From NCBI GenBank assembly GCA_902769525.1, contig CACXPG010000001.1, positions 124,001 to 188,000 of the forward strand: a stretch of DNA of 64,000 nucleotides. Direction: 5' to 3'. Positions 8,267 through 17,463 of this stretch are shown piece by piece. Each line of letters starts with the position of its first letter. Position 1 is the first letter of the stretch. The position numbers were made by a program, and so were the translations under genes. Under the pieces are notes generated by a model. That model saw only the letters and a list, made by a program, of their open reading frames with translations. It was not told the DNA's origin and ran no database searches. Source of the stretch: an uncultured Bacteroidia bacterium. GTDB lineage: Bacteria > Bacteroidota > Bacteroidia > Bacteroidales > UBA932.

Positions 8267-10804
8267 ATGACCAAGCTCGCCCTGGCCGTATACCGCTTTT
8301 TCAAAAAGCACAAGAGCGTATTCTACCTGGTTCTGCTGGGTAGTTTCCTCGTATTGGCGTTTCTGGCCAGGAAGATGTACTATGAGGAGGACATCACCAA
8401 GCTCCTCCCTGCTACAGAACAAAACAGCGGCGTGAGATTCGTCTTTGACAAGCTCAAGGTCAAGGACAAGATCTTTGTCGAGATGAGAGTCACGGACAGC
8501 ACCCTGTCAAAGCAGGATGCGCTGGACACACTCATTTCGGCCGGAAGCCGCCTCTGCGATTCCCTTACGGCCCACGACAAGGATTCGGACATAGAAGACA
8601 TTCTGTTCCGGGTAGACCCTTCTCTGCTTGAAGACGGAGCGTCTCTGATTCTGGACAACGCCCCTTGTTTTCTCGACAGCACGTTCTACCCTCAGCTGGA
8701 CAGCAGGCTCAACGCCGCCTCCATGGATTCTCTGATGGCCCAGAACGTGGACCTTCTGGAAAACGACGGAAGCGGAATCTGGTATGACATCATCTGCAAA
8801 GACCCTCTCGCCTTCAGGAATATGGCGATGAGCAGCCTTACCAGCGCCGCCGAACTTTCGGACGGCAGCGCGGCCAAGAAAGAAGGCTCCATAACCCTGA
8901 CAGACTTCCACCTGTTCTCATCCGACAGCACCACTGCTTTGATCTATATCTCGCCGGCATTCAAGGCAATGGACAGCAAGGCCGGAACCAGGCTTATAGA
9001 CCTCATCGAGGATGAAGCCGCTCAGATTGCAAAGACTTCGCCCGTTGAAGTCCTGATCTGCGGCAAGTCCGCAAAGAGCGTTTACACGGCCAAGAGAATC
9101 AAGAAGGACCTGGTAATCACGGTTACAATCGCGATGATCCTGATTATCCTGATTATCGGATACTGCTTCAGGACGAAAGACACGGTTGGCTATCTGCTGA
9201 TGCCGCTTGTCTGGGGTGTGGTGATGGCTGTGGCGGCCGTTTACCTGATTCAGCAGCAGATGTCTTTCATAGCCCTTGGCATAGGCTGCATCGTGATTGG
9301 AGTGGCCCTGAGCTACTGTATCCATATCATCACCCACCACAAGTACGTGGGAGACGTGGAGCAGGTGATTAAAGACCAGGCCAAGCCCGTTACCCTGGGA
9401 TGCATAACCACGGTGGGCTCCCTGCTTGGACTGATATTCACCAAGTCATCTCTTCTGAGAGACTTCGGTCTTATGGCTTCGTTCGTGATGGTGGGAACCA
9501 CTCTTGCCGCCATATTCTTCCTGCCGCAGTTCTTCACTGACAAGACCGGAAAGAAAAACGAGAAGGCCTTTGCCACAATCGAGAAGATAACCACAAAGCC
9601 TTACTACAGGCAGACCTGGCTGATAGTACTTGTGATTGTTCTGTTCGTGCTGAGCGTGGTGTTCACAAGAGGACGGGCCAATTTCGACACGGATCTCTCG
9701 CATCTTTCATACAGTTCCCCTGGACTGATCAAGGCAGAAGAGCTCTATACGGAAAAGACCCAGGGCGGAATGCAGACAAAGTACATTGCCGCGCATTCCA
9801 AAGACCTGGACAGCGCCCTGGCCCTCAACCAGATGATTGCCCGGCAATGCCAGATTCTCAAGGAAGAGGGAAAGATTGCCTCTTACAACAACCTGTCTAA
9901 TCTTCTCCTGCCGTCCGGGCAGCAGAACGAGAGAATCGCTCTGTGGAACGCCTACTTCACGCCGGAGAAAAAAGCCAAGGTAAAAGCCCTCACGGCTGCG
10001 GCGGCTGAAAGGAACGGGTTCGAGGCAGACATGTTCGATTTATTCTACGAGGCTCTCGACAAACAGTACGAGCCGGTGGATGTATTCGGAAGCGGAGTGA
10101 TTCCTTCCGAAATCATCGGCAACTTCATGGAAAAGAACGATGACGGAACCTACCTTGTCCTCACCTCCATCAAGGCAAAGGACAACGACGAGCTTTGGAA
10201 GGCCTCCGAAATACTGGCTCAGGGAGGGCAGGAAAAAGACAAGACAATGGCTTCCGGCCTTATCGTGATAGACCCTTTGTTCTACACTACAGACATGCTG
10301 GAGATTATGGAGCACGACTTCAACACGGTGCTGCTGATTTCCTCCCTGTTTGTGCTGCTGATCCTGCTCATAGCCCTCAGGAATGTGGTGCATGCCATCA
10401 TAGCGTTCCTCCCGATGTTCATGAGCTGGTTCCTGGTGCTTGGATTCATGAAACTTCTCAATATGGAGTTCAACCTGATCAATATGGTCATATCCACCTT
10501 CATATTCGGAATGGGAGTGGACTACAGCATATTCGTGATGGACGGTCTTATCAAGGGAAAGAAACAGAGCGAACTCCTCAAATACCACCGCAGCGCCATC
10601 TTCTTCTCGGCGGTGATGCTCATTCTCGCTGTTTCGAGCCTGCTGCTTGCAGTGCATCCGGCTATCTCTTCCATCGGACTGTCCACTCTGGCAGGTATGG
10701 TTTCAACGATTCTGATCACCTTCACTCTTCAGCCTTACCTGTTCTACAAGTGGGAAGACTGGAAATCCAGACGAAACAAGGTGAATAAAGCAGATGAAAT
10801 TTGA
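8267..10804 (+). CDS. MMPL/RND-family exporter
   Basis: 845 residues with the MMPL layout. One membrane helix (about 17-36) is followed by a periplasmic domain, then a bundle of five helices (about 283-425), a sixth near 450, a second periplasmic domain, and a final bundle (about 680-825) containing IFGMGVDYSIFVMDG. Such pumps move lipids or lipid-linked pigments across the inner membrane; relatives occur in aryl-polyene and flexirubin clusters next to a LolA-like gene, as here. It begins right after the ACP stop and overlaps the next gene by 11 nt. Substrate not shown by sequence. Confidence 0.9.
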   Translation: MTKLALAVYRFFKKHKSVFYLVLLGSFLVLAFLARKMYYEEDITKLLPATEQNSGVRFVFDKLKVKDKIFVEMRVTDSTLSKQDALDTLISAGSRLCDSLTAHDKDSDIEDILFRVDPSLLEDGASLILDNAPCFLDSTFYPQLDSRLNAASMDSLMAQNVDLLENDGSGIWYDIICKDPLAFRNMAMSSLTSAAELSDGSAAKKEGSITLTDFHLFSSDSTTALIYISPAFKAMDSKAGTRLIDLIEDEAAQIAKTSPVEVLICGKSAKSVYTAKRIKKDLVITVTIAMILIILIIGYCFRTKDTVGYLLMPLVWGVVMAVAAVYLIQQQMSFIALGIGCIVIGVALSYCIHIITHHKYVGDVEQVIKDQAKPVTLGCITTVGSLLGLIFTKSSLLRDFGLMASFVMVGTTLAAIFFLPQFFTDKTGKKNEKAFATIEKITTKPYYRQTWLIVLVIVLFVLSVVFTRGRANFDTDLSHLSYSSPGLIKAEELYTEKTQGGMQTKYIAAHSKDLDSALALNQMIARQCQILKEEGKIASYNNLSNLLLPSGQQNERIALWNAYFTPEKKAKVKALTAAAAERNGFEADMFDLFYEALDKQYEPVDVFGSGVIPSEIIGNFMEKNDDGTYLVLTSIKAKDNDELWKASEILAQGGQEKDKTMASGLIVIDPLFYTTDMLEIMEHDFNTVLLISSLFVLLILLIALRNVVHAIIAFLPMFMSWFLVLGFMKLLNMEFNLINMVISTFIFGMGVDYSIFVMDGLIKGKKQSELLKYHRSAIFFSAVMLILAVSSLLLAVHPAISSIGLSTLAGMVSTILITFTLQPYLFYKWEDWKSRRNKVNKADEI

Positions 10805-12299
10805 CGCCGTCATACTGGGAAGCGGACTGGGAGGACTCCAGTGCGCATACATTCTGGCCAAAAGCGGAAAGAAAGTATGCGTTGTGGAAAAGAACATCGT
10901 TCCCGGCGGATGTCTCCAGAGTTTCAGGAGGAAGGGAGAGGTCTTTGACACCGGTTTCCACTATGTGGGAGCCTTGGGCAAGGGACAGATTCTGGAGAAA
11001 TTCTTCAGCTATTTTTCACTTATGGACCTGCCTTGGGTCCAGCTGGACACAAAAGGCTTTGACCAGATTTTCTTCGGAGGCAAAAGCTATCTGCTGCAAA
11101 ACGGCTTCGAAAACTTTGCCGAGGGGCTTTCTGAACAGTTCCCTTCTTCAGCAAAGCAGATAAAAGCCTACTCAGGCTTCCTGAAAGAAGTGGGAAGCAA
11201 AATCACCGACCCTCTTCTCAAGCCCGGAGACGGATTCTTCTCCGTAAACAAGCTTCTGGGCAAGAACGCCTTTGAATATCTTCAGTCAAACATAAACGAC
11301 CCTCTGCTGATAAATATCCTCAGCGGCAATTCCCTGAAACTGGAACTGAGGAAGGAAACTCTTCCTCTTTACACTTTCGCCCAGATAAACAGCTCCTACA
11401 TACAGAGCGCCTGGAGGCTGGAAGGAGGCGGCTCGCTGATAGCCGACAGCCTTGCCAAAAGCATCACAGACATGGGCGGGGAAGTCTTCTTGGGGGCTGA
11501 AGCCACTGAAATCGCCGAGAAAGACGGCAAGGCGGAATATGTCTCTGTCAGGTCAAGGAGCGGAAAGGATCCCGAGCGCATATATGCAGACACCTTCATC
11601 TCCAACCTCAGCCCGCAGCTCACGCTTGAACTCCTGAAAGAAAGCAGCTGTATACGTCCTGTCTACAGGCGACGCATCCAGAAACTGGACCAGACCTACG
11701 GTTTCTTTACCGTCAACATCCGGCTCAAGGACGGAACGATTCCTTACCGCAACCGTAACTACTATTGCTACAGTCCAGACCTGGACTGCGTTTGGGACGT
11801 CTCCAGCGAGGCGGACAAGGGGCGGACAAAAGGAATGCTGATAAGCGAGAGCGTGCCTAAGGGGCAGGACAAGAGATTTTCCACCAACATAGACTTACTT
11901 GTCCCGATGGATTTCGGACAGGTGGCAAAATGGGAAGGCACAACCCCTGCCACCCGCCCTCAGGAATACAAGGAGTTCAAGGCCAGAAAAGCCGAAGAGT
12001 TCATCAAGATGGCAGACAGCTGCATCCCCGGACTGAAAGCGGCGGTTCAGACATACTACACCAGCACCCCGCTAACCTACCAGCACTACACCGGAGCCGT
12101 CAACGGCACCGCCTACGGTATCCGCAAAGACTGCAACAATCTGCTCATGACGCTCCTGGCGCCTAAAACTCCGGTATCTAACCTGTTCCTGACCGGCCAG
12201 AACCTGAACCTCCACGGGGTGCTTGGAGTTTCTGTCACTTCGTTTATGACTTGCTCAGATATTTTGGGAAAAGACTCATTGGTATCGTTTTTGGAGTAA
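10794..12299 (+). CDS. FAD-dependent CrtI/RetSat-like oxidoreductase
   Basis: 501 residues. The N-terminal dinucleotide-binding motif GSGLGG (residues 9-14) is followed by VVEKNIVPGG and HYVG. The C-terminal STPLTYQHYTGAVNGTAYG and LTGQNLNLHGVLGV are typical of the phytoene desaturase/carotenoid isomerase/retinol saturase family. These enzymes desaturate, saturate or isomerise polyenes. The start lies inside the exporter gene (11-nt overlap). With the synthase and ACP it could modify an acyl or polyene chain; no other carotenoid genes are nearby. Confidence 0.88.
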   Translation: MKFDAVILGSGLGGLQCAYILAKSGKKVCVVEKNIVPGGCLQSFRRKGEVFDTGFHYVGALGKGQILEKFFSYFSLMDLPWVQLDTKGFDQIFFGGKSYLLQNGFENFAEGLSEQFPSSAKQIKAYSGFLKEVGSKITDPLLKPGDGFFSVNKLLGKNAFEYLQSNINDPLLINILSGNSLKLELRKETLPLYTFAQINSSYIQSAWRLEGGGSLIADSLAKSITDMGGEVFLGAEATEIAEKDGKAEYVSVRSRSGKDPERIYADTFISNLSPQLTLELLKESSCIRPVYRRRIQKLDQTYGFFTVNIRLKDGTIPYRNRNYYCYSPDLDCVWDVSSEADKGRTKGMLISESVPKGQDKRFSTNIDLLVPMDFGQVAKWEGTTPATRPQEYKEFKARKAEEFIKMADSCIPGLKAAVQTYYTSTPLTYQHYTGAVNGTAYGIRKDCNNLLMTLLAPKTPVSNLFLTGQNLNLHGVLGVSVTSFMTCSDILGKDSLVSFLE

Positions 12300-12304
12300 C
12301 TTTG
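12297..12304 (+). promoter_or_regulatory. Possible internal -7 element (TAACTTTG)
   Basis: TAnnTTTG match across the oxidoreductase stop codon. It lies only 6 nt before the ATG at 12311, so a transcript from it would be nearly leaderless. No clear -33 partner. Confidence 0.35.
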
Positions 12305-12310
12305 CACATC

Positions 12311-12985
12311 ATGAAAAAAATCAGTTCATACCTCAGAAAAATGAGGCCCGTTTTCCTGGCCTCCGTGTTTGCCGCATCGCTTTTAATTTCTGCCCAGGCA
12401 CTGTCGCAGAGCAAGGAGCAGGTGATGGCCAATATCCAGAAAAAGAACGAAAGCTATAAGACCGTTGTTTCTTCCTGCACCCAGATCAAGACGATGAAGG
12501 GAATGAAGAAAAACGTCACCAGCACGGGAACAATGTATTTCATCAGGGAGACCAACCAGATGAAGATGCAGTTCACCAACCACAAGAACAACGGCAAGGA
12601 CAAGGACAACCAGCTTATTATCAACGGAGACAAAGTTGTAATGATAAACGGCGGGGCAAGGAACGTGTTCAACACCAAGTCCGACCATAACATGAAAATA
12701 CTCCAGTGGACCCTTCTGTACTGCATCAGAGGTCAGGTCGCCGATGCCGCCAAGCTGAACAAATCCGATGTGAAAATGACAACCAAAGGCGGTTACTATG
12801 TGTTTGACATAGACGTGTCAAAACAGGCAAAAGGCCGATGGAACCATCTCGAGGCCTCCTACAGCACCAAGGACATGTCTCTGTGCGTTCTGAAGCTGGA
12901 AGAAAAGAACGGCAACACCACCACCTACAACACGCTTGAAAAAGAGTATAACGGCGTGGTGACAAAAGACATTTTCAACTACTGA
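12311..12985 (+). CDS. LolA-like outer-membrane lipoprotein carrier protein
   Basis: 224 residues with a signal peptide of about 33 residues ending in QALSQ. The rest fits the LolA/LolB half-barrel (SSCTQIKTMKGMKKN, GTMYFIRETNQMKMQF, NGDKVVMING, FDIDVSKQAKGRWNHL). Such periplasmic proteins carry lipidated cargo; cluster-specific LolA paralogues accompany MMPL pumps in aryl-polyene loci. ATG 12311 is chosen because it starts the signal peptide; the upstream TTG at 12251 overlaps the oxidoreductase. It probably receives the product of the exporter two genes upstream. Confidence 0.82.
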   Translation: MKKISSYLRKMRPVFLASVFAASLLISAQALSQSKEQVMANIQKKNESYKTVVSSCTQIKTMKGMKKNVTSTGTMYFIRETNQMKMQFTNHKNNGKDKDNQLIINGDKVVMINGGARNVFNTKSDHNMKILQWTLLYCIRGQVADAAKLNKSDVKMTTKGGYYVFDIDVSKQAKGRWNHLEASYSTKDMSLCVLKLEEKNGNTTTYNTLEKEYNGVVTKDIFNY

Positions 12986-13018
12986 TTCCACTCTCTCAGA
13001 ATATAATCGCTGAAGGAA

Positions 13019-15616
13019 TTGAAACAATACGGCAAAATATATGTCATTTTACTGATTCTGACCACTCTGGCGTCTTTCTCATTCGGGCAGACCACCAAAA
13101 TCAAGGGACGTGTCACCGATGCAGATACCGGAGAACCCCTGCCGTATGCCAATGTCTTCTTCAAAGGGACCACCATAGGCGTCTCTACAGACGATGACGG
13201 ATACTACACCCTGGAAACCAGGAATCAGGAAGTTGACCTGCTGAGGGTGGAATATGTAAGCTACATCCCGCAGGAAAAAGTCATCAGGAAAGGAGCCTTC
13301 AACCAGGTTGACTTTGCACTGAAGATGGAGCAGAACATCCTCAGTCAGATTGTCGTAAAGCCGGACTACCGCTATATCCGCTGGATCCTTTCCAACATAG
13401 AGAATGCAAAGAAAGTCAACAACCCGGAGGAGAGAGACCGCTACCAGTGCCGCCTGTACACCAAGATGGAACTGGACCTGGTGAATGCCGACACCCAGAT
13501 CAAGAACAAGCTCCTGAGGAAGAATTTCGGGTTCGTGTTCGACTACATGGACACTTCCGTGGTTTCCGGACAGCCTTATCTGCCAATTATGATATCGGAG
13601 AACAACTCTATGTTCTACAGGCAGAAAGACCCGTCCCAGACCAAAGAAGTCATAAAAGCCAGCCGCATTTCCGGAGTAAAGGACGAGGCCACCTTCGCCC
13701 AGTTTACCGGAAACATGCACATCCGCACCAACTTCTACGACGACTTCATCAACCTGTTCAATGTCCAGATCCCGTCTCCTGTCAGTGGCCCTAACGTGTT
13801 CTACGACTACTTCCTTATAGACAGTCTGAACATCGACGGCAGGAAGACCTACCATATCCGCTTCCATCCTTCAAAGATGGTTTCCTCACCGACTTTTGAC
13901 GGCGAGATGAGAATCGACGCCCAGGACTGGGCTGTAAGAGAAATCCACGTGAGGCTCAAGAAAGGCTCCAACGTAAACTGGATCAGAGACCTCGTCCTGG
14001 ATTCAGAGTACCAGCTTGTCGGGGGAAGAGGTTCCTACAAAGGCAAGGATTCTCTGTGGTTCTTCAAGCAGGACAGGATGTACGCGGATTTTTCTGTGAC
14101 GATGAGAGACTCCTCCAAACTGATGTCCTTCCTCGGCAGAAGGCAGTGCGACTATCTTGACCCGAGATTCGACACCCCTATGCCGGACAGCGTGGCACGC
14201 CTTATGAGCAATGTTACCATGTCCGCCAACCCTCTGGTCAACGACGAGGCCTACTGGCAGCAGCACCGCCCGTACGAGCTCAGCGAAAAGGAAAGCAACA
14301 TCTACAAGATGGTGGACTCCATCAAGAACGTGCCGCTGTACCGCAATCTCTACACCATCGTGAACACCTTTGTGAACGGCTACTACAATTTCGACTACTT
14401 TGGTATCGGCCCTTACTACAAGATGTTCAGCTTCAACAATCTGGAAGGCGCAAGGTTCCAGTTCGGCGGCAGAACCACAGAAGAGTTCTCCAAGAAGCTG
14501 AGGCTTTCCGGCCACATAGCATACGGCACCAAGGACAAGAAGTTCAAAGGCAAGCTTATGGCTGAATACATCTTCAGCAATATGCCAACCAGAAAAGTGT
14601 TTGCAAGCGCCAGCCGTGATATGGTGCAGATGGGAAGGGGCTCCGACGCCCTGACCGAAGCCAACATCATGTCGTCTTTGCTAAACAAGGGCAACAGCGA
14701 GAGAATCAGCCCGGTAAACGAATATGCAGTGGGCTACATCCACGAGTGGAACGAGGGGTTCAACAACAGCATTGCCATAGAAGGCCGCCGCATCTATTCC
14801 AACCGCTATGTGCCTATGTACACTCCGGACAGCACCCACATCACCAGCGTGGCTTCCAACCAGATACATTACCAGGCACGCTTCTCGTGGGACGAGACCG
14901 TTACCCGCGGAACGTTTGACAAGATCTATGTCCTGACTCACTACCCCGTAGTGACAATAGACCTGATAACCGGCATCAAAGGCCTGGCTGAAAACGACTT
15001 CGGCTATCTGCGGGCAGAAGCTACTGTCGACTACAGCCTGCCTCTGCCTCCTGTCGGAACGTCCACTTTCCACCTTACCAGCGGAAAGATCATCGGCAAA
15101 GTTCCTTACCCGCTTCTCAAGCTCCACGAAGGAAACGGCACCTACTTCCTGGACAAGAGCTCCTTCGCCTGCATGGACTTCTACGAGTTTGCCTCGGATA
15201 CCTGGACAACCCTGTTCTACGAACATAACTTCAAAGGATTTTTCCTTGGCAAGATTCCGCTGATGAAGCGTCTCCAGTGGAGAGAAGTCTTCACTCTTAA
15301 AGCCGGCTACGGCACACTTTCCAAGGCAAACAACGGCATCACGGACGGCAAGATCGGCAATCCTGCCAGCACCGTCTACGGAACCGGTCCGGGAGAAAAG
15401 TACGAGGGAATGGAGGCCCCTATGCTTTTCCCTGAAGGAATGAGCTCTCTCAGAAAGCCATATGTCGAGATGGGCGTGGGCGTTACCAACATATTCAGAG
15501 TCTTCCGCGTGGACGTGTTCTGGAGAATGACTCACCGCAACAGAATCGTAGACGGGGTGAAAGTCCGCAACAAGCACCACGCGGCCATAAACTTCGGCTT
15601 CGAGTGGAGCTTCTAG
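13019..15616 (+). CDS. DUF5686 / carboxypeptidase-regulatory-like outer-membrane protein
   Basis: 865 residues. A signal peptide (about 1-23) precedes a CarboxypepD_reg-like domain (about 27-110: GRVTDADTGEPLPYANVFFKGT), then a large DUF5686-type region rich in aromatic beta-strands ending FGFEWSF, with a C-terminal Phe typical of outer-membrane barrels. The start is TTG at 13019, 6 nt after GAAGGA; the next in-frame ATG would remove the signal peptide. It follows the LolA-like gene by 33 nt and is probably the outer-membrane end of the same export route (inference). Confidence 0.8.
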   Translation: MKQYGKIYVILLILTTLASFSFGQTTKIKGRVTDADTGEPLPYANVFFKGTTIGVSTDDDGYYTLETRNQEVDLLRVEYVSYIPQEKVIRKGAFNQVDFALKMEQNILSQIVVKPDYRYIRWILSNIENAKKVNNPEERDRYQCRLYTKMELDLVNADTQIKNKLLRKNFGFVFDYMDTSVVSGQPYLPIMISENNSMFYRQKDPSQTKEVIKASRISGVKDEATFAQFTGNMHIRTNFYDDFINLFNVQIPSPVSGPNVFYDYFLIDSLNIDGRKTYHIRFHPSKMVSSPTFDGEMRIDAQDWAVREIHVRLKKGSNVNWIRDLVLDSEYQLVGGRGSYKGKDSLWFFKQDRMYADFSVTMRDSSKLMSFLGRRQCDYLDPRFDTPMPDSVARLMSNVTMSANPLVNDEAYWQQHRPYELSEKESNIYKMVDSIKNVPLYRNLYTIVNTFVNGYYNFDYFGIGPYYKMFSFNNLEGARFQFGGRTTEEFSKKLRLSGHIAYGTKDKKFKGKLMAEYIFSNMPTRKVFASASRDMVQMGRGSDALTEANIMSSLLNKGNSERISPVNEYAVGYIHEWNEGFNNSIAIEGRRIYSNRYVPMYTPDSTHITSVASNQIHYQARFSWDETVTRGTFDKIYVLTHYPVVTIDLITGIKGLAENDFGYLRAEATVDYSLPLPPVGTSTFHLTSGKIIGKVPYPLLKLHEGNGTYFLDKSSFACMDFYEFASDTWTTLFYEHNFKGFFLGKIPLMKRLQWREVFTLKAGYGTLSKANNGITDGKIGNPASTVYGTGPGEKYEGMEAPMLFPEGMSSLRKPYVEMGVGVTNIFRVFRVDVFWRMTHRNRIVDGVKVRNKHHAAINFGFEWSF

Positions 15617-15648
15617 ACTATCGCGATAAATACAAAACACATCATATT

Positions 15649-16995
15649 ATGAAACAATACATCGAACAGAACAAAGACCGTTTCTTCGAAGAACTGTTCT
15701 CTCTCCTGAGAATCCCTTCAATAAGCGCAAAGAAAGAGCACAAGGCAGATATGCTAAAGTGCGCCAAAAGACTCGTTGAACTGCTTAAAAAGGCCGGTGC
15801 AGACAAGGCAGACGTTTATCCTACAGCCGGCAATCCTGTTGTCTTCGGCCAGAAAATGATAGACCCCAAGGCCAAGACCGTTATGGTTTACGGCCACTAC
15901 GATGTCCAGCCTGCCGAGCCTCTGGAGAAGTGGAATTCAAATCCTTTCGAGCCCGAGATCCACGACGGGGCTATCTGGGGAAGAGGCGCCAACGACGACA
16001 AGGGCCAGCTGTTCATGCACATCAAGGCATTTGAATATCTTGTAAAGACAAAGCAGCTCAAGCATAATGTCAAGTTCATCTTCGAGGGCGAGGAGGAAAT
16101 CGGAAGCCCGTCCCTTCCTGCCTGGGTGAAGAAGAACAAGAAGATGCTCTCAAGCGACGTGATACTTGTCTCCGACACCACCATGATCAGCGAGAAGGTC
16201 CCTTCCATCAACTGCGGAATGAGGGGCCTGGCCTATCTGGAAGTTACCGTCACCGGCCCTAACAAGGACCTTCACTCCGGCCATTACGGCGGAGCTGTCG
16301 CCAACCCTATCAATGTCCTCTGCGATATGATTTCATCGCTGATTGACAAGAACGGCAAGGTGAAAGTAAAAGGCTTTTACGATGATGTGGTCAACCTCAG
16401 CAAGGCAGACCGCGCCCAGCTTGCCAGGGCTCCTTTCAACCTCAACGAGTACAAGAAATTCCTCGGCATAAAGGAAGTCAAGGGAGAAAAGGGCTACACC
16501 ACCCTCGAGAGAACCGGTATCCGCCCTTGCCTGGACGTCTGCGGAATCTGGGGCGGCTATACAGGAGAAGGCGCCAAGACTGTCCTTCCTTCCACAGCCC
16601 ACGCCAAGATATCGATGAGGCTCGTTCCTAACCAGGACAGCGCCAAGATAACCAAGCTCTTCAAGCAGCATTTCCTCTCTATCGCCCCTAAGTACGTCAA
16701 GGTTAAGGTAGAGGAAAAAGAAGGCGGAAACGGCTTCCTGATTCCAATCACCTCCCCTGCCTTCCAGGCCGCTTCAAAGGCCATGAAGGAAGTCCTGGGC
16801 ATAGAGCCTGTTCCAAGCCGTGGCGGAGGAAGCATCGCAGTCCTTGCTGACATGCAGAAGATCCTGGGCACAGACCCTCTGCTGATGGGATTCGGCCTTG
16901 AGAGAGACACCATCCATTCCCCTAACGAGAGCTACCTTCTCAAGCAATTCTTCGGCGGAATGGAATCCATCGCCCTCTTCTACAAATACTACTAA
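15649..16995 (+). CDS. M20 family metallodipeptidase (CNDP-like)
   Basis: 448 residues. The zinc-binding signature YGHYDVQP (H83, D85), the bridging aspartate in WGRGANDDKGQ (from 110) and EGEEEIGSPS (general base and ligand Glu, about 146-150) are all present. A dimerisation domain follows (SGHYGGAVANPI onward), then RGGGSIAVLADMQ and a HSPNE ligand motif near the end. Cytosolic, no signal peptide. It probably hydrolyses dipeptides or peptide amides. ATG 15649 is used; an in-frame GTG at 15604 overlaps the upstream gene. It begins 32 nt after the DUF5686 gene. Confidence 0.93.
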   Translation: MKQYIEQNKDRFFEELFSLLRIPSISAKKEHKADMLKCAKRLVELLKKAGADKADVYPTAGNPVVFGQKMIDPKAKTVMVYGHYDVQPAEPLEKWNSNPFEPEIHDGAIWGRGANDDKGQLFMHIKAFEYLVKTKQLKHNVKFIFEGEEEIGSPSLPAWVKKNKKMLSSDVILVSDTTMISEKVPSINCGMRGLAYLEVTVTGPNKDLHSGHYGGAVANPINVLCDMISSLIDKNGKVKVKGFYDDVVNLSKADRAQLARAPFNLNEYKKFLGIKEVKGEKGYTTLERTGIRPCLDVCGIWGGYTGEGAKTVLPSTAHAKISMRLVPNQDSAKITKLFKQHFLSIAPKYVKVKVEEKEGGNGFLIPITSPAFQAASKAMKEVLGIEPVPSRGGGSIAVLADMQKILGTDPLLMGFGLERDTIHSPNESYLLKQFFGGMESIALFYKYY

Positions 16996-17021
16996 CCCCG
17001 TATCCAAACAGATTATACAGT

Positions 17022-17459
17022 ATGACAACCCTTGGAATCCTTATCATTGCTATTGCTTGTGTAATCATTTCCGTGACGATTGTCTGGCTGGCTATGCGCG
17101 CCAGGCAAAATGAAACCAACAAGAAGGCAGAAATCATGCTCAAAGCCATCGAGGCCGGTCTTCCTGTTGACGTGGACAAGTTCACCGCTCCCAAAGTATC
17201 AAAACCCCAGGAGAAACAAAGCCTAAAGCAGGATCTGCTGGGAAAGCTTTCCGGGGCTGGTATCTTCTTTTTCATGGGTCTATCTTTCCTGATTCTTTAT
17301 TTTGTGGACCTGCTTGGCCCGGGCCTTCCTCAAGGCCTGTGGTTTAGAGAAGGGCTGCCAATGGCTGGGGGAGTCTTGATGGCTATCGGTATCAGCCTGT
17401 TCATCACTTACTTTGTCGGCAGGAAACTGCTTAAAAAGGAGATGGAGAAGGAAGACTGA
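17022..17459 (+). CDS. Small membrane protein, DUF6249-like
   Basis: 145 residues with three hydrophobic segments (about 3-23, 77-93, 111-131) and a cytosolic stretch between the first two (KKAEIMLKAIEAGLPVDVDKF) that resembles the DUF6249 signature of Bacteroidetes. It ends in a basic tail. Function unknown. It starts 26 nt after the dipeptidase and ends 4 nt before a lipoprotein peptidase, so it is probably in the same transcript. Confidence 0.7.
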   Translation: MTTLGILIIAIACVIISVTIVWLAMRARQNETNKKAEIMLKAIEAGLPVDVDKFTAPKVSKPQEKQSLKQDLLGKLSGAGIFFFMGLSFLILYFVDLLGPGLPQGLWFREGLPMAGGVLMAIGISLFITYFVGRKLLKKEMEKED

Positions 17460-17463
17460 CTCT

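Noticed and set aside
10794-12299. A carotenoid biosynthesis locus
   Set aside because: Only one CrtI-like gene is present; no crtB, crtY or other carotenoid genes, and the polyprenyl synthase at 37885 is far away and probably housekeeping.
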